Position numbers and translations under genes: made by a program. A stretch of 64,000 nt of DNA. Source: Kitasatospora terrestris (GTDB taxonomy: Bacteria; Actinomycetota; Actinomycetes; Streptomycetales; Streptomycetaceae). Every line of letters begins with the position of its first letter. The stretch's first letter is position 1. Under the pieces are notes generated by a model. The model saw only the letters and a list, made by a program, of their open reading frames with translations, was not told where the DNA came from and did not search any database. Positions 15,416 through 24,476 of the stretch are shown here, piece after piece. The DNA lies in NCBI RefSeq assembly GCF_039542905.1, contig NZ_BAABIS010000001.1, forward strand, positions 5,518,001 to 5,582,000. Direction: 5' to 3'.

Positions 15416-16819
15416 GTGATGGGCATCGCCGCAGGTACCGGGTCGGGCTCGCCGATGCTGCTCGCCGCCCTGGTCCTGGTCGGGGCGCTCGGTCTGGTGA
15501 TGGCCGCGGCCTGGCTGATGGTCCGCCAGCGCCGGGCCGAGCTGGACCGCCGCGAGGAGCGGCTGATGGCCGAGCTGCACCGCCTGCACAGCCAGGAGGA
15601 CGAGCTCGCCGCCCGGACCGCCGAGACCGAGCGCCTGCGCACCGAACTCGGTGAGCTGGCCGCCGAGCGCCGCCGCTCGCTGGAGCGCACGGCCGGGCTG
15701 ACGGCCGACCAGGCCCGGGCCGAACTGGTCCGGGCCGAGCAGTCGGCGGCCCGGCGGGAGGCGGCGGTCTCCGTCCGCGAGATCGAGCGGCAGGCCAAGG
15801 CCGACGGCGAGCAGCGGGCCCGGGAGATCATCGCCTCGTCGATCCAGCGGCTGGCCTCGGAGCAGACCGCGGACACCGTGGTGACCTCGTTCCCGCTGCC
15901 GAACGAGGAGATGAAGGGCCGGATCATCGGCAAGGAGGGCCGGAACATCCGCGCCTTCGAGGCGGTGACCGGGGTCAACCTGATCGTCGACGACACCCCG
16001 GGGCTGGTGCAGCTGTCCTGCTTCGACCCGGTCCGGCGGGAGGCTGCCCGGCTGACCCTGGAGGCCCTGGTCGCCGACGGGCGGATCCATCCGCTGCGGA
16101 TCGAGGAGGCGCACGGGCGCAGCAGCGAGGAGGTCGAGCGGCTCTGCGTGCGCGCCGGTGAGGACGCGCTGCTGGCGATCGGCGCGGCGACCGGGGAGAG
16201 CGCCCCGGAGCTGGTGCGGACGCTCGGCACGCTGCGCTACCGGAGCTCGTACGGGCAGAACGTGCTCGGGCACCTGGTGGAGTCCGCGCACATCGCCGGG
16301 ATGATGGCGGCCGAACTGGGCGTCGATCCGGAGCTGGTGAAGCGGGCCGCGCTGCTGCACGACATCGGCAAGGCGCTCAGCCACCGGGTGCCGGGCGGGC
16401 ACGCGGCGATCGGGGCGGAGTTCGCGCGACGGCACGGCGAGTCGGACGAGGTGGTGCACGCGATCGAGGCGCACCACGGCGAGGTCGAGCCGCGGACCCT
16501 GGAGGCGGTGCTGACCCAGGCCGCCGACGCCTGCTCGGGCGGCCGGCCCGGAGCCCGGCGGGAGTCGGTCGAGGCGTACGTGCGGCGGCTGGAGCGCCTG
16601 GAGGAGATCGCCCGGTCCCACGACGGGGTGTCGAAGGTGTTCGCGATGCAGGCCGGGCGGGAGGTGCGGGTGATGGTGCAGCCGGACGTCGTGGACGACG
16701 TGCGGGCGCAGGTGATCGCCCGGGAGGTCGCCAAGCAGGTCCGGGAGGAGCTGACCTACCCGGGGCAGATCCGGATCACCGTGGTGCGGGAGAGCCGGGC
16801 CACCGAGTTCGCCCGGTAG
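15416..16819 (+). CDS. rny: Ribonuclease Y
   Basis: RNase Y is a membrane-anchored endoribonuclease that starts mRNA decay. The 467 residues show an N-terminal membrane helix (MLLAALVLVGALGLVMAAAWLMV, about residues 14-36), a coiled coil rich in Arg/Glu/Ala at about 37-150, a KH domain with the GKEGRNIR loop near 172, and an HD domain with LLHDIGKAL (H315, D316 by my count) and a later EAHHGEVEP. It is somewhat shorter than the Bacillus enzyme (about 520). GTG at 15416 is directly followed by ATG at 15419, which is an equally possible start. Confidence 0.88.
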   Translation: MMGIAAGTGSGSPMLLAALVLVGALGLVMAAAWLMVRQRRAELDRREERLMAELHRLHSQEDELAARTAETERLRTELGELAAERRRSLERTAGLTADQARAELVRAEQSAARREAAVSVREIERQAKADGEQRAREIIASSIQRLASEQTADTVVTSFPLPNEEMKGRIIGKEGRNIRAFEAVTGVNLIVDDTPGLVQLSCFDPVRREAARLTLEALVADGRIHPLRIEEAHGRSSEEVERLCVRAGEDALLAIGAATGESAPELVRTLGTLRYRSSYGQNVLGHLVESAHIAGMMAAELGVDPELVKRAALLHDIGKALSHRVPGGHAAIGAEFARRHGESDEVVHAIEAHHGEVEPRTLEAVLTQAADACSGGRPGARRESVEAYVRRLERLEEIARSHDGVSKVFAMQAGREVRVMVQPDVVDDVRAQVIAREVAKQVREELTYPGQIRITVVRESRATEFAR

Positions 16820-16830
16820 GGCGCTCGTCG

Positions 16831-18555
16831 CTACCGGCGGGCGGGGGGTTCCGCGTCGGTCGGGGGCTGCTCGCGCAGGGCGTGCCCCTGGCGGACCGCG
16901 CCGGCCTCCACGGTCAGCGGCGCGGTCAGGTCGTGCAGCGAGTCCGCCTTGAGGCCCTGGGTGGTGCCGATGAGGTGGCCGTCCGGGCGGATCAGCAGGA
17001 CGGTGTGCGGTTCGGCGCCGGGATAGGCGTCGGTCACCAGGACCTCGACGGGGACCGGGAGGGCGGCGGCGACCTCGGCGAGCCGGGGCATCAGGCCGGT
17101 GCCGAGCCAGTGTTCGGACGACCAGACCGAGGTGCCGGGCGCGACCAGGAGCAGCAGGAAGCCGCTGCCCAGGCGTGCCCGCAAGTGGTCGGCGGCGCCG
17201 TCGGTGGTGACCACGGGCAGGTCGGGGACGAGCACGCCGGGGGCGGTGGCGGGCAGGTTCTCGGTGAGGGCGGTGGCGCGGCCGGCGCCGCCGCGCTGCG
17301 GCGGGACGCGGCCGGGCACGCCGGAGGGCGCGGCCGGGTAGGCGGGGGCGCCGCCGAAGCGCCCGGTGCCGAGCTGGCCGTCGGCGAGCAGCGGGGCGTG
17401 CTTGCGGAAGGAGCCGGTGAGCAGTGAGCGCCGAGTCTGCTGCCAGCCGCGCAGCGGGCGGAGCAGCGGCATGGTCTGGTCGACGGCGCGCAGCCGGGCG
17501 CCGACGGCGGCGCGGCGTTCGGTCTCGTAGCCGTCGAGCAGCGAGCCGCCCGGTTCGGGGCCGCCGGCGTGGAGGTGCCAGGCGAGGGCGAGCCGCCAGG
17601 CGAGGTTGTCGGCGTCGCGCAGGCCGTCGGCGAGGTTCTGCATGCCGAGGGCGCCGTGCAGGTGGGCGGCGTCGCCGGCGAGGAAGCACCGGCCGGACCG
17701 GAAGCGGGCGGCGAGCCGCTGCTGGGCGGTGTGGTCGGCGGCGGCGAGCAGATCGTAGGCGGGGAGTTCGCCGCACCAGGCGGTGAGGGTGGACTTGACC
17801 CGGGTGAGCAGGGTGTCGCCGGTGACGATGCCGGGCCAGGTGGCGTGCGGGTCGACGGGTTCGGTGGGGGCGGGGCGGCCGGGGGGCAGCCGCCAGTCGA
17901 GCCGCCACAGCCCGTCGGGCAGGGGCCGGGCGGAGGCTTCGCGGTCGCCGCGCCACGGGGGTTCGCGGTGCAGCCGGGCCTCGCCGGGGAACGGCAGGTC
18001 GACCCGGACGGTGGCGACCGCGTGCCGGTCGACCGCGGGCCGGCCCGGGAAGCGGATCTTGAGCAGCCTGCGGACGGTGGAGCGGGCGCCGTCACAGCCG
18101 ACCAGGTGGCTGCCGCGCCACCAGGTGTCGCGGCCGTCCTGGGCGGAGGTGGTGCGGACGGAGACGCCGTCCCGGTCCTGCTCCAGTTCGACCACCCGGC
18201 TGAGCGGGCTGAGCTGGATCAGCGGGGTGGCGGTGACGGCGTCCCGCAGGCCGCGCTGGAGGCGGTGCTGGGCGAGGTGGAGGACCGGGTGGTCGTCCAG
18301 CGGGATGCGCAGCACCTCGGAACGGCGGCGCCAGATGGAGAGGGACCCCCAGCGGGCGGCGTCGGAGGCGGCGCGCGGGTAGCCGATCCGGGTCAGGAAG
18401 GCGGTGGACTCCTCGCCGAGGACGACGCTGCGCGGGCCCTCCGAGCAGACCCCGGTGCCCTCGTCGAGGACGATGCTGGGAACGTCGTTGCGGGCCAGCG
18501 CGAGGGCCAGGGCGAGGCCGACCGGCCCGGCCCCGACCACGATCACCGGGTCCAC
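16831..18555 (-). CDS. FAD-dependent aromatic hydroxylase family protein
   Basis: This 574-residue protein belongs to the class A flavoprotein monooxygenases (p-hydroxybenzoate hydroxylase fold). It has the N-terminal dinucleotide motif VIVVGAGPVGLALALALAR, the DG motif HLVGCDGARSTVRRLLKI, and the second FAD motif RCFLAGDAAHLHGALGMQN, where the usual HxxPPxGGQGMN is altered to HLHGALGMQN. A C-terminal thioredoxin-like domain as in phenol and MhpA-type hydroxylases follows from about residue 420 (LLVAPGTSVWSSEHW). The start is GTG. It is convergent with rny (11 bases apart) and close to the glu operon, with no other catabolic gene near, so the substrate is unknown. Confidence 0.78.
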   Translation of the reverse strand: MDPVIVVGAGPVGLALALALARNDVPSIVLDEGTGVCSEGPRSVVLGEESTAFLTRIGYPRAASDAARWGSLSIWRRRSEVLRIPLDDHPVLHLAQHRLQRGLRDAVTATPLIQLSPLSRVVELEQDRDGVSVRTTSAQDGRDTWWRGSHLVGCDGARSTVRRLLKIRFPGRPAVDRHAVATVRVDLPFPGEARLHREPPWRGDREASARPLPDGLWRLDWRLPPGRPAPTEPVDPHATWPGIVTGDTLLTRVKSTLTAWCGELPAYDLLAAADHTAQQRLAARFRSGRCFLAGDAAHLHGALGMQNLADGLRDADNLAWRLALAWHLHAGGPEPGGSLLDGYETERRAAVGARLRAVDQTMPLLRPLRGWQQTRRSLLTGSFRKHAPLLADGQLGTGRFGGAPAYPAAPSGVPGRVPPQRGGAGRATALTENLPATAPGVLVPDLPVVTTDGAADHLRARLGSGFLLLLVAPGTSVWSSEHWLGTGLMPRLAEVAAALPVPVEVLVTDAYPGAEPHTVLLIRPDGHLIGTTQGLKADSLHDLTAPLTVEAGAVRQGHALREQPPTDAEPPARR

Positions 18556-18605
18556 GTCGGCTCCTCCGGGCGCTCAGCGGGGGCAGCCGGGGCGGAGAGG
18601 GGGGT

Positions 18606-18647
18606 CCCAGGTGGTGTCACGAAGAGCAATGCAACAGATCACCTGGG
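18606..18647. terminator. Inverted repeat downstream of gluD
   Basis: CCCAGGTG at 18606-18613 is complementary to CACCTGGG at 18640-18647 across a 26-base loop. It lies between the gluD stop and the start of the FAD hydroxylase, both on the minus strand, so it may be a weak gluD terminator or an operator for the hydroxylase. Confidence 0.35.
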
Positions 18648-18653
18648 TGTCCG

Positions 18654-19484
18654 TCAAGCAGCGTCCGGTGTGCGCCGGTTCGCGCCGCGGCGGCCACGCG
18701 CCTCCAGCCACTTGGCCAGGGCGGTGAGGGCCAGGCACATGCCGATGTAGATCGGGGTGATCACCAGGATCATCGGGATGTACGGGTACCCGGGCGAGTT
18801 GGAGGCGATCAGCTTGCCTGCGTAGAGCAGCTCGGGGTAGGTGATGATGTAGCCGAGCGAGGTGTCCTTGAGGGTGACGACCAGCTGGCCGATCATCGCC
18901 GGCAGCATCGAGCGGACCGCCTGCGGGACCAGGATCAGCAGCATCACCTGGCTCTTGCGCATGCCGAGCGCGTACGCCGCCTCCCCCTGGCCGCGCGGCA
19001 GGGCGAGGATGCCGGTGCGGATGATCTCGGCCTGCACCGAGCCGTTGTACAGGGTCAGGCCGATGACCAGGCCCCAGAACGGCTGCGCGGCGAAGACCGC
19101 CTGGTACAGCGCGAAGATCATGATCAGCAGCGGCATCGCGCGGAAGAACTCCACCACCGCGGTGGTGGGGGCGCTCAGCCAGCGGTGGTCGGAGAGCCGG
19201 CCGGCGGCCAGCAGGGCGCCGAGCGCCAGCGAGAACAGCGCGGCCAGGCCGAACGCCCGCAGCGTGGCGAGCATGCCGTCGACGATCCGCTGCTGGACGG
19301 CGGTGTACTGGAAGACGTCCCACAGGGCGGGGTCGAACTGGCCGGTCCTGTCCAGCGCGCTGTAGATCCACCAGAGCAGGCCGGCGATGCCGAGGCCGCC
19401 GAGCACGCCGAAGGCGGCGTAGCGGGTCCGGGCCCTGGGGCCGGGGGTGTCGTAGAGGACGGTGGCGGTCTGGGTGCTGCTCAT
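18654..19484 (-). CDS. gluD: Glutamate ABC transporter permease GluD
   Basis: GluD is the second membrane subunit of the GluABCD high-affinity glutamate importer. The 276 residues hold about five to six helices (FGVLGGLGIAGLLWWIYSAL, AFGLAALFSLALGALLAAG and others) and the amino-acid permease EAA loop as EAAYALGMRKSQVMLLILVPQAVRSMLP. The ATG at 19484 overlaps the gluC stop by four bases, so both subunits are made in equal amounts. It is the last gene of the operon gluA-gluB-gluC-gluD read on the minus strand. Confidence 0.92.
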   Translation of the reverse strand: MSSTQTATVLYDTPGPRARTRYAAFGVLGGLGIAGLLWWIYSALDRTGQFDPALWDVFQYTAVQQRIVDGMLATLRAFGLAALFSLALGALLAAGRLSDHRWLSAPTTAVVEFFRAMPLLIMIFALYQAVFAAQPFWGLVIGLTLYNGSVQAEIIRTGILALPRGQGEAAYALGMRKSQVMLLILVPQAVRSMLPAMIGQLVVTLKDTSLGYIITYPELLYAGKLIASNSPGYPYIPMILVITPIYIGMCLALTALAKWLEARGRRGANRRTPDAA

Positions 19485-20131
19485 CGGGCCACCGCCAGCT
19501 GCTTCTCCAGGACGCGGAAGGCGCCGCTGATTGTGAAACTGATCGCCAGGTAGGCCAGCGCGATCCAGAAGAACGTCATGAAGATCGGGTAGCCCTTCTC
19601 GTCGAACACCTTCTGCACGCTGAACAGCTCCGCGTTGCTGAAGGCGCCGGCGACGGCGGAGTTGCGGGGCAGGGCGATGAAGACCGAGCTCAGCGGGGGC
19701 AGCACCGTCCGGCCCGCCTGGGGCAGGACGACCAGGCCGAGCGTCTGGCCGAAGCCCATGCCCAGGCTGCGGGCGGCCTCGGCCTGCCCGAGCGGGACGG
19801 TGTTGATGCCCGCGCGCAGCACCTCGCAGACGAAGGCGCTGGTGTAGACGGACAGCGCGATCACCGCGAAGGTGAAGGTGGAGAAGTGGATGTCGAGGCG
19901 GGGGAGTGCGAACACCGCCGTCAGCATCAGCAGGGTCAGCGGGGTGTTGCGGAAGATCGTCACCCAGGTGGTGCCGAAGACCCGCAGCACCGGCACCGGG
20001 GAGACCCGGAAGGCCGCCAGCGCGCCACCCAGCAGCAGGGCGAACAGAGCGCTGAGCGCGCTGAGTGCGATCGTCTGCAGGAAGCCGTGGTAGAAGGTCG
20101 AGAAATTGCCGTCCTCGAACAGTATGCCCAC
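19481..20131 (-). CDS. gluC: Glutamate ABC transporter permease GluC
   Basis: GluC is the other permease subunit. The 216 residues carry five helices and the EAA loop EAARSLGMGFGQTLGLVVLPQAGRTVLPP. It begins with GTG (VGILFEDGNFSTFYHGFLQT), 45 bases after the gluB stop, and overlaps gluD. The N-terminal periplasmic stub and length are normal for His/Glu/Gln/Arg-type permeases. Confidence 0.92.
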   Translation of the reverse strand: MGILFEDGNFSTFYHGFLQTIALSALSALFALLLGGALAAFRVSPVPVLRVFGTTWVTIFRNTPLTLLMLTAVFALPRLDIHFSTFTFAVIALSVYTSAFVCEVLRAGINTVPLGQAEAARSLGMGFGQTLGLVVLPQAGRTVLPPLSSVFIALPRNSAVAGAFSNAELFSVQKVFDEKGYPIFMTFFWIALAYLAISFTISGAFRVLEKQLAVAR

Positions 20132-20176
20132 GCCGGCGGCCCTCCTCTCGTACTAAGGGATCGTCAGGAAAGGTGA

Positions 20177-21076
20177 TCAGTAGCGCTCGAGCGGCGGGAC
20201 GGCCGGAGCGGCGGAGCCGGACAGGCCCAGGGTGGCGTCGTACGCCTTCTTCCAGTCGCCGTTGTCCTCGTGCGCCTTGAGGGCGTCGTTGACGGCGTCG
20301 CGCAGCGCCTTGTCATCGAGCTTGAGGCCGACGCCGTACTTCTCGGTGGAGAAGGTCTGGCCCACGACCTTGAGCTTGCCGGCGTTCTTGGCGGCGTAGC
20401 CCTTGAGGATGGCGTCGTCGGTGGTGACCGCGTCGACCTCCTTGGTCAGGAGCTTGTCGACGCAGAGCGAGTAGTTCTCGTACGCGGTGACCTTGGCGCC
20501 GAGCGGCTCGACCTTGGTGATCGAGGTGGAGCCGGTGACCGTGCAGACCTGCTTGCCCTTGAGCGAGTCCGGGCCGGTGATGTCGGTGTTGTCCTTGTTC
20601 ACCAGCAGGTCCTGGCCGGCGATGTAGTACGGGCCGGCGAAGGAGACGGTCTTCTTGCGGTTGTCGTTGATCGAGTAGGTGCCGACGTAGAGGTCGATCT
20701 GGCCACCCGCGAGCGAGGTCTCGCGGTTGGCGGAGACCACGGTCTTGAAGTCGATCTGGTCCGCGGAGAAGCCCAGGTCGGCGGCGATCATCCGGGCGAT
20801 CTCGATGTCGAAGCCGTTGCGGGTGTTGGTGGTGACGTCCTCGAAGCCGAGGAAGGGCTGGTCGGCCTTGGCACCGATGGTGATCTTGCCCTTCTTCTTC
20901 GCGGCGGCCCACACCGGCGAGGCGTCCAGCTTGACGTCGGACTTCACGGTGTAGCCCGGGGCCTTCGGGGCCGCGGAGTCGCCGGAGGCGGACGGGGAGC
21001 CGTCCTTGCCGCAGGCGGCGACAGCGGTCAGGGCCAGCACGGACAGGGCGGCGGCGACGGTACGACGAGCCTTCAT
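20177..21076 (-). CDS. gluB: Glutamate-binding lipoprotein GluB
   Basis: GluB captures glutamate outside the cell for import. The 299 residues start with a lipoprotein signal (ALSVLALTAVAACGKDG; lipobox AVAAC, Cys about residue 22), followed by the family 3 solute-binding fold: ITIGAKADQPFLGFED, GFDIEIARMIAADLGF and IDLYVGTYSINDNRKKTVSFAGP. It is preceded by AGGAGATCACGCC. It is separated from gluA by 73 bases and from gluC by 45 bases on the same strand. Confidence 0.93.
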   Translation of the reverse strand: MKARRTVAAALSVLALTAVAACGKDGSPSASGDSAAPKAPGYTVKSDVKLDASPVWAAAKKKGKITIGAKADQPFLGFEDVTTNTRNGFDIEIARMIAADLGFSADQIDFKTVVSANRETSLAGGQIDLYVGTYSINDNRKKTVSFAGPYYIAGQDLLVNKDNTDITGPDSLKGKQVCTVTGSTSITKVEPLGAKVTAYENYSLCVDKLLTKEVDAVTTDDAILKGYAAKNAGKLKVVGQTFSTEKYGVGLKLDDKALRDAVNDALKAHEDNGDWKKAYDATLGLSGSAAPAVPPLERY

Positions 21077-21149
21077 GAGGGCGTGATCTCCTCGGAAATT
21101 GTCATGGTTCAGTCGGGTGTTCGAAGCTGACGCTAGATCACCGGGGCGC

Positions 21150-21911
21150 TCAGTGGTGCAGGATCTTCGAAAGGAAGTCCTTGGCGCGGTCGGTCCGCGG
21201 CGCGGTGAAGAAGGCGTCCGGGGTGTTCTCCTCGACGATCCGGCCGTCCGCCATGAAGAGCACGCGGTTGGCGGCGGAGCGGGCGAAGCCCATCTCGTGG
21301 GTCACCACGACCATCGTCATGCCCTCGGCGGCGAGCGAGCGCATCACCTCGAGCACCTCGTTGACCATCTCGGGGTCGAGGGCGGAGGTGGGCTCGTCGA
21401 ACAGCATCACCTTGGGCTTCATGGCCAGCGCCCGGGCGATCGCCACGCGCTGCTGCTGGCCGCCGGAGAGCTGGGCCGGGTACTTGTCCGCCTGGGCGCC
21501 GACGCCCACCCGCTCCAGCAGCTCGCGGGCGGTCGCCTCGGCCTCGGCCTTGGCCACCTTGCGCACCTTGACCTGGGCGAGGACCACGTTCTCCAGCACG
21601 GTCTTGTGGGCGAACAGGTTGAAGCTCTGGAACACCATGCCGACCTCGGCGCGCAGCCGGGCCAGCTCCTTGCCCTCGGCGGGCAGCGGGCGGCCGTCGA
21701 TGGTGATGGTGCCGGAGTCGATCGTCTCCAGCCGGTTGATCGTCCGGCACAGGGTGGACTTGCCGGAGCCGGACGGCCCGATCAGGACCACGACCTCGCC
21801 GCGGGCGATCTCCAGATCGACGTCCTGCAGCACGTGCAGCGCGCCGAAGTGCTTGTTCACCCCGCTCAGCGCCACCAGCGGGGCGGCGTCGGAGACGGTC
21901 TTCTCGGTCAT
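21150..21911 (-). CDS. gluA: Glutamate ABC transporter ATP-binding protein GluA
   Basis: GluA powers the importer. The 253 residues contain Walker A GPSGSGKST, the Q loop in MVFQSFNLF, the signature LSGGQQQRVAIARALA, Walker B VMLFDEPTSALDPE and the H loop VVVTHEMGFARSAANRVLFM. ATG at 21911 (MTEKTVSDAAPLVALSGVNK) is chosen because it has a GAGGGAGCAAGG ribosome site; the longer frame to 22040 has no homology-like sequence and crosses the promoter. It is the first gene of the operon and is divergent from the two-component regulator gluR. Confidence 0.93.
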   Translation of the reverse strand: MTEKTVSDAAPLVALSGVNKHFGALHVLQDVDLEIARGEVVVLIGPSGSGKSTLCRTINRLETIDSGTITIDGRPLPAEGKELARLRAEVGMVFQSFNLFAHKTVLENVVLAQVKVRKVAKAEAEATARELLERVGVGAQADKYPAQLSGGQQQRVAIARALAMKPKVMLFDEPTSALDPEMVNEVLEVMRSLAAEGMTMVVVTHEMGFARSAANRVLFMADGRIVEENTPDAFFTAPRTDRAKDFLSKILHH

Positions 21912-22029
21912 CGCGCCTTGCTCCCTCGTATCCGATCCCAGGGTGAACTCCCTTGGGCCGCAGTGCCACTGACGGTTCGATTGGTGCCGGGGGCCGGAGC
22001 CGGCGGAGCCCGCAGCCCCCGGTGGGGCG

Positions 22030-22059
22030 ACCATAGACAACCTGGCGATGCTCCGTCAG
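22030..22059 (-). promoter_or_regulatory. Candidate gluA promoter
   Basis: On the minus strand CTGACG (22059-22054), 18 bases, TATGGT (22035-22030). It would give a leader of about 110 bases. The 363 bases between gluA and gluR (21912-22274) hold no supported gene; the rest presumably contains the gluR promoter and GluR binding sites, which I could not define. Confidence 0.4.
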
Positions 22060-22274
22060 CCGATCTGAGGGGAACTTGAGGATCACGAATCGGCTACGCC
22101 AGGTGACCGCCGGGTTGCATATCGGGTCAGTAACGGTCCGCCGGGGACGGTCGACGGACATTGACCCGGGAGGCTCCGATGGGAGTGGATGCCAGGATGC
22201 CCTGGAGTCTTTCCGGAGCGAGCCATGACAATGGCTGGAGAACACCGAGAGCCGGAACCAGGAAAGGAGCGCGG

Positions 22275-23024
22275 ATGCGCCTGCTTCTCGTCGAGGACGA
22301 CGACCGCGTCGCCGCCGCGCTGGTCGCGGTGCTGGGCCGGCACGGCTTCCAGGTCCGGCACGCCCGCAGCGGCCACGAGGCGCTGGACGCCCTCGTCCCG
22401 GACGGCAACGAGCCGTTCCGGGTGGTGCTGCTCGACCTCGGGCTGCCCGACCGCGACGGCTTCGAGGTGTGCAGCCGGATCCGGGCCGGCAGCGGCGTAC
22501 CGGTGATCATGGTCACCGCGCGGGCCGACATCCGCTCCCGGATCCACGGCCTCAACCTCGGCGCCGACGACTACGTGGTCAAGCCGTACGACATGGGCGA
22601 GCTGCTCGCCCGGATCCACGCCGTCGCCCGGCGCGGCTCCGGCCCGCCCGCCGAGGCCGCCGCCGAGCGGTCCGTCGGCCCGCTGGAGTCCCGCGGCGTG
22701 GTGATCGACCGCGAGCGCCGCCGGGTCAGCGTCGAGGGCCGCGACGTGCCGCTCACCCGCAAGGAGTTCGACCTGCTGGCGCTGCTCGCGCAGAGCCCCG
22801 GCGTGGTCTACCGGCGCGAGCAGATCTTCAGCGAGGTCTGGCGCAGCGGCTGGGAGGGCAACGGCCGGACGCTGGAGGTGCACATCGGCTCGCTGCGCAC
22901 CAAGCTCGGCCTGCCCGGGCTGGTCGAGGCGGTCCGCGGCGTGGGCTACCGGCTGATCCCGGACGAGCCCGGCGACCCGGCACCGCTCGGCGACCCGGCC
23001 GGCAGCGGCGAAGCGGGGCGCTGA
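22275..23024 (+). CDS. gluR: Response regulator GluR
   Basis: This 249-residue OmpR/PhoB-type regulator has a receiver domain with the acidic pair in LLLVEDDDR, phosphorylatable D54 (VVLLDLGLPDRDGF), T in IMVTARAD and K in DDYVVKPYD. A winged-helix DNA-binding domain follows from about residue 140 (SRGVVIDRERRRVSV, LTRKEFDLLALLAQ, TLEVHIGSLRTKLG). ATG at 22275 has AAAGGAG 6 bases upstream. By position and family it matches the Streptomyces GluR-GluK system, described as sensing glutamate and activating gluABCD; that function is from the literature, not from this sequence. Confidence 0.85.
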   Translation: MRLLLVEDDDRVAAALVAVLGRHGFQVRHARSGHEALDALVPDGNEPFRVVLLDLGLPDRDGFEVCSRIRAGSGVPVIMVTARADIRSRIHGLNLGADDYVVKPYDMGELLARIHAVARRGSGPPAEAAAERSVGPLESRGVVIDRERRRVSVEGRDVPLTRKEFDLLALLAQSPGVVYRREQIFSEVWRSGWEGNGRTLEVHIGSLRTKLGLPGLVEAVRGVGYRLIPDEPGDPAPLGDPAGSGEAGR

Positions 23025-23030
23025 CCCGCT

Positions 23031-24461
23031 GTGCGCAACCGCCTGCTCGGCATCCTGCTCGCCCTGATGGCGGCCGTCCTGGCGGCCCTGGGCGTGCCGC
23101 TGGCGTACCTGATCGCCTCCGTCGAGCAGGGCCGGGTGGTCGTCGACCGGATCGACGACGCCGCCCGCTTCGCCCAGGACCTGCCCACCCAGGGCCGGGC
23201 CACCTCCGCCATGAAGGGCGACCCGCAGCCCGCCACCGGCGACACCAGCCGGCTGCACATGCTCGGCGTCGAGGCCACCCGCTACCACGAGCTGTACGGG
23301 GCCCGGATCGGCGTCTTCCGCCGCGACGGCAGCGCCGTGGCCGTCGCCCCCGCCGACTGGCGGCTGCCCGAGGCCGGGATCGGCGCCCAGGCCTTCCAGG
23401 AGGCGCTGGACGGCCGCCGCAGCCACAACTCGCCGCAGGTCTGGCCGTGGACCGACGACCGCACCCTGACCGTCGCGCTGCCCGTGGTCCGCGACGGCGA
23501 CGTGGTCGCGGTGATCCTCACCGAGTCGCCCACCGGGCCGCTGCGCGCCCGGATCCTGCACCGCTGGATGGTGATCGGCGCGGGCGAGGCGCTCGCCATG
23601 ATCGTCGCCGTCCTGCTGGCCGTCCGGCTCACCGGCTGGGTGCTGCGCCCGGTCCGCACCCTGGACCGCGCCACCCACGACATCGCCACCGGCCGGATGA
23701 ACGCCCGGGTCGCGCCCAGCGGCGGACCGCCCGAGCTGCGCCGCCTGGCCAGCTCCTTCAACGACATGGCCGACCACGTGGTGCTCGCCATGGACCAGCA
23801 GCGGGCCTTCGTCGCCGACGCCTCCCACCAGCTCCGCAACCCGCTCGCCGCGCTGCTGCTGCGGGTCGAGCTGCTCGGCCTGGAGCTGCCCGAGGGCCAC
23901 GAGGAGGAGCTCGGGGCGGTCCGCGAGGAGGGCTCCCGGCTCGCCCGGGTGCTGGACGACCTGCTCGGCCTCGCCACCGCCGAGCACGCCCGCCCCGAAC
24001 CCGAACCGGTCGACCTCGCCGCACTGGTCCTCGCCCGGATCGACGCCTGGCGGCCGCTGGCCGTCCAGCGCGGCGTCGACCTGGTCTGGGACGGGCCCCC
24101 GCTCGCGCACGGCTGGGTCGACCCGATCGGCTTCGGCAGCGCACTGGACGCGGTGATCGACAACGCGCTGAAGTTCACCCCCTCCGGCTCCGAGGTGCGG
24201 GTCGCCGTCGAGCTCGGCAAGCGCGAGGTCGCCGTCGCCGTCGTCGACGCGGGCCCCGGCCTCACCGAGGAGGAGCTGGGCCGGATCGGCGACCGCTTCT
24301 GGCGCTCCTCCCGCCACCAGAACGTGGACGGCTCGGGCCTCGGCCTCTCCATCGCCCGCACCCTGCTGCTGGCCGGCGGCGGCTCGCTCTCCTTCGCGCC
24401 CGCCGAGCCCACCGGCCTCGTGGTCACGCTGACCGTGCCGCGCAAGCGCGACAAGCGCTGA
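23031..24461 (+). CDS. gluK: Sensor histidine kinase GluK
   Basis: The 476 residues show a first membrane helix at about 5-28, an extracytoplasmic sensor region to about 178, a second helix (WMVIGAGEALAMIVAVLLAV) and a HAMP domain (VLRPVRTLDRATHDIATGRM). The phosphoacceptor His lies in ADASHQLRNPLAALLL (about H266), and the ATPase has N box IDNALKFTPSG, G1 VVDAGPGLTEEEL, and G2 DGSGLGLSIARTLL. It starts with GTG, 6 bases after gluR. With the divergent gluABCD operon, it is most likely the glutamate sensor GluK. The extracytoplasmic domain is large enough to bind ligand or a binding protein. Confidence 0.85.
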   Translation: MRNRLLGILLALMAAVLAALGVPLAYLIASVEQGRVVVDRIDDAARFAQDLPTQGRATSAMKGDPQPATGDTSRLHMLGVEATRYHELYGARIGVFRRDGSAVAVAPADWRLPEAGIGAQAFQEALDGRRSHNSPQVWPWTDDRTLTVALPVVRDGDVVAVILTESPTGPLRARILHRWMVIGAGEALAMIVAVLLAVRLTGWVLRPVRTLDRATHDIATGRMNARVAPSGGPPELRRLASSFNDMADHVVLAMDQQRAFVADASHQLRNPLAALLLRVELLGLELPEGHEEELGAVREEGSRLARVLDDLLGLATAEHARPEPEPVDLAALVLARIDAWRPLAVQRGVDLVWDGPPLAHGWVDPIGFGSALDAVIDNALKFTPSGSEVRVAVELGKREVAVAVVDAGPGLTEEELGRIGDRFWRSSRHQNVDGSGLGLSIARTLLLAGGGSLSFAPAEPTGLVVTLTVPRKRDKR

Positions 24462-24476
24462 CCCCGGAAGACCGTC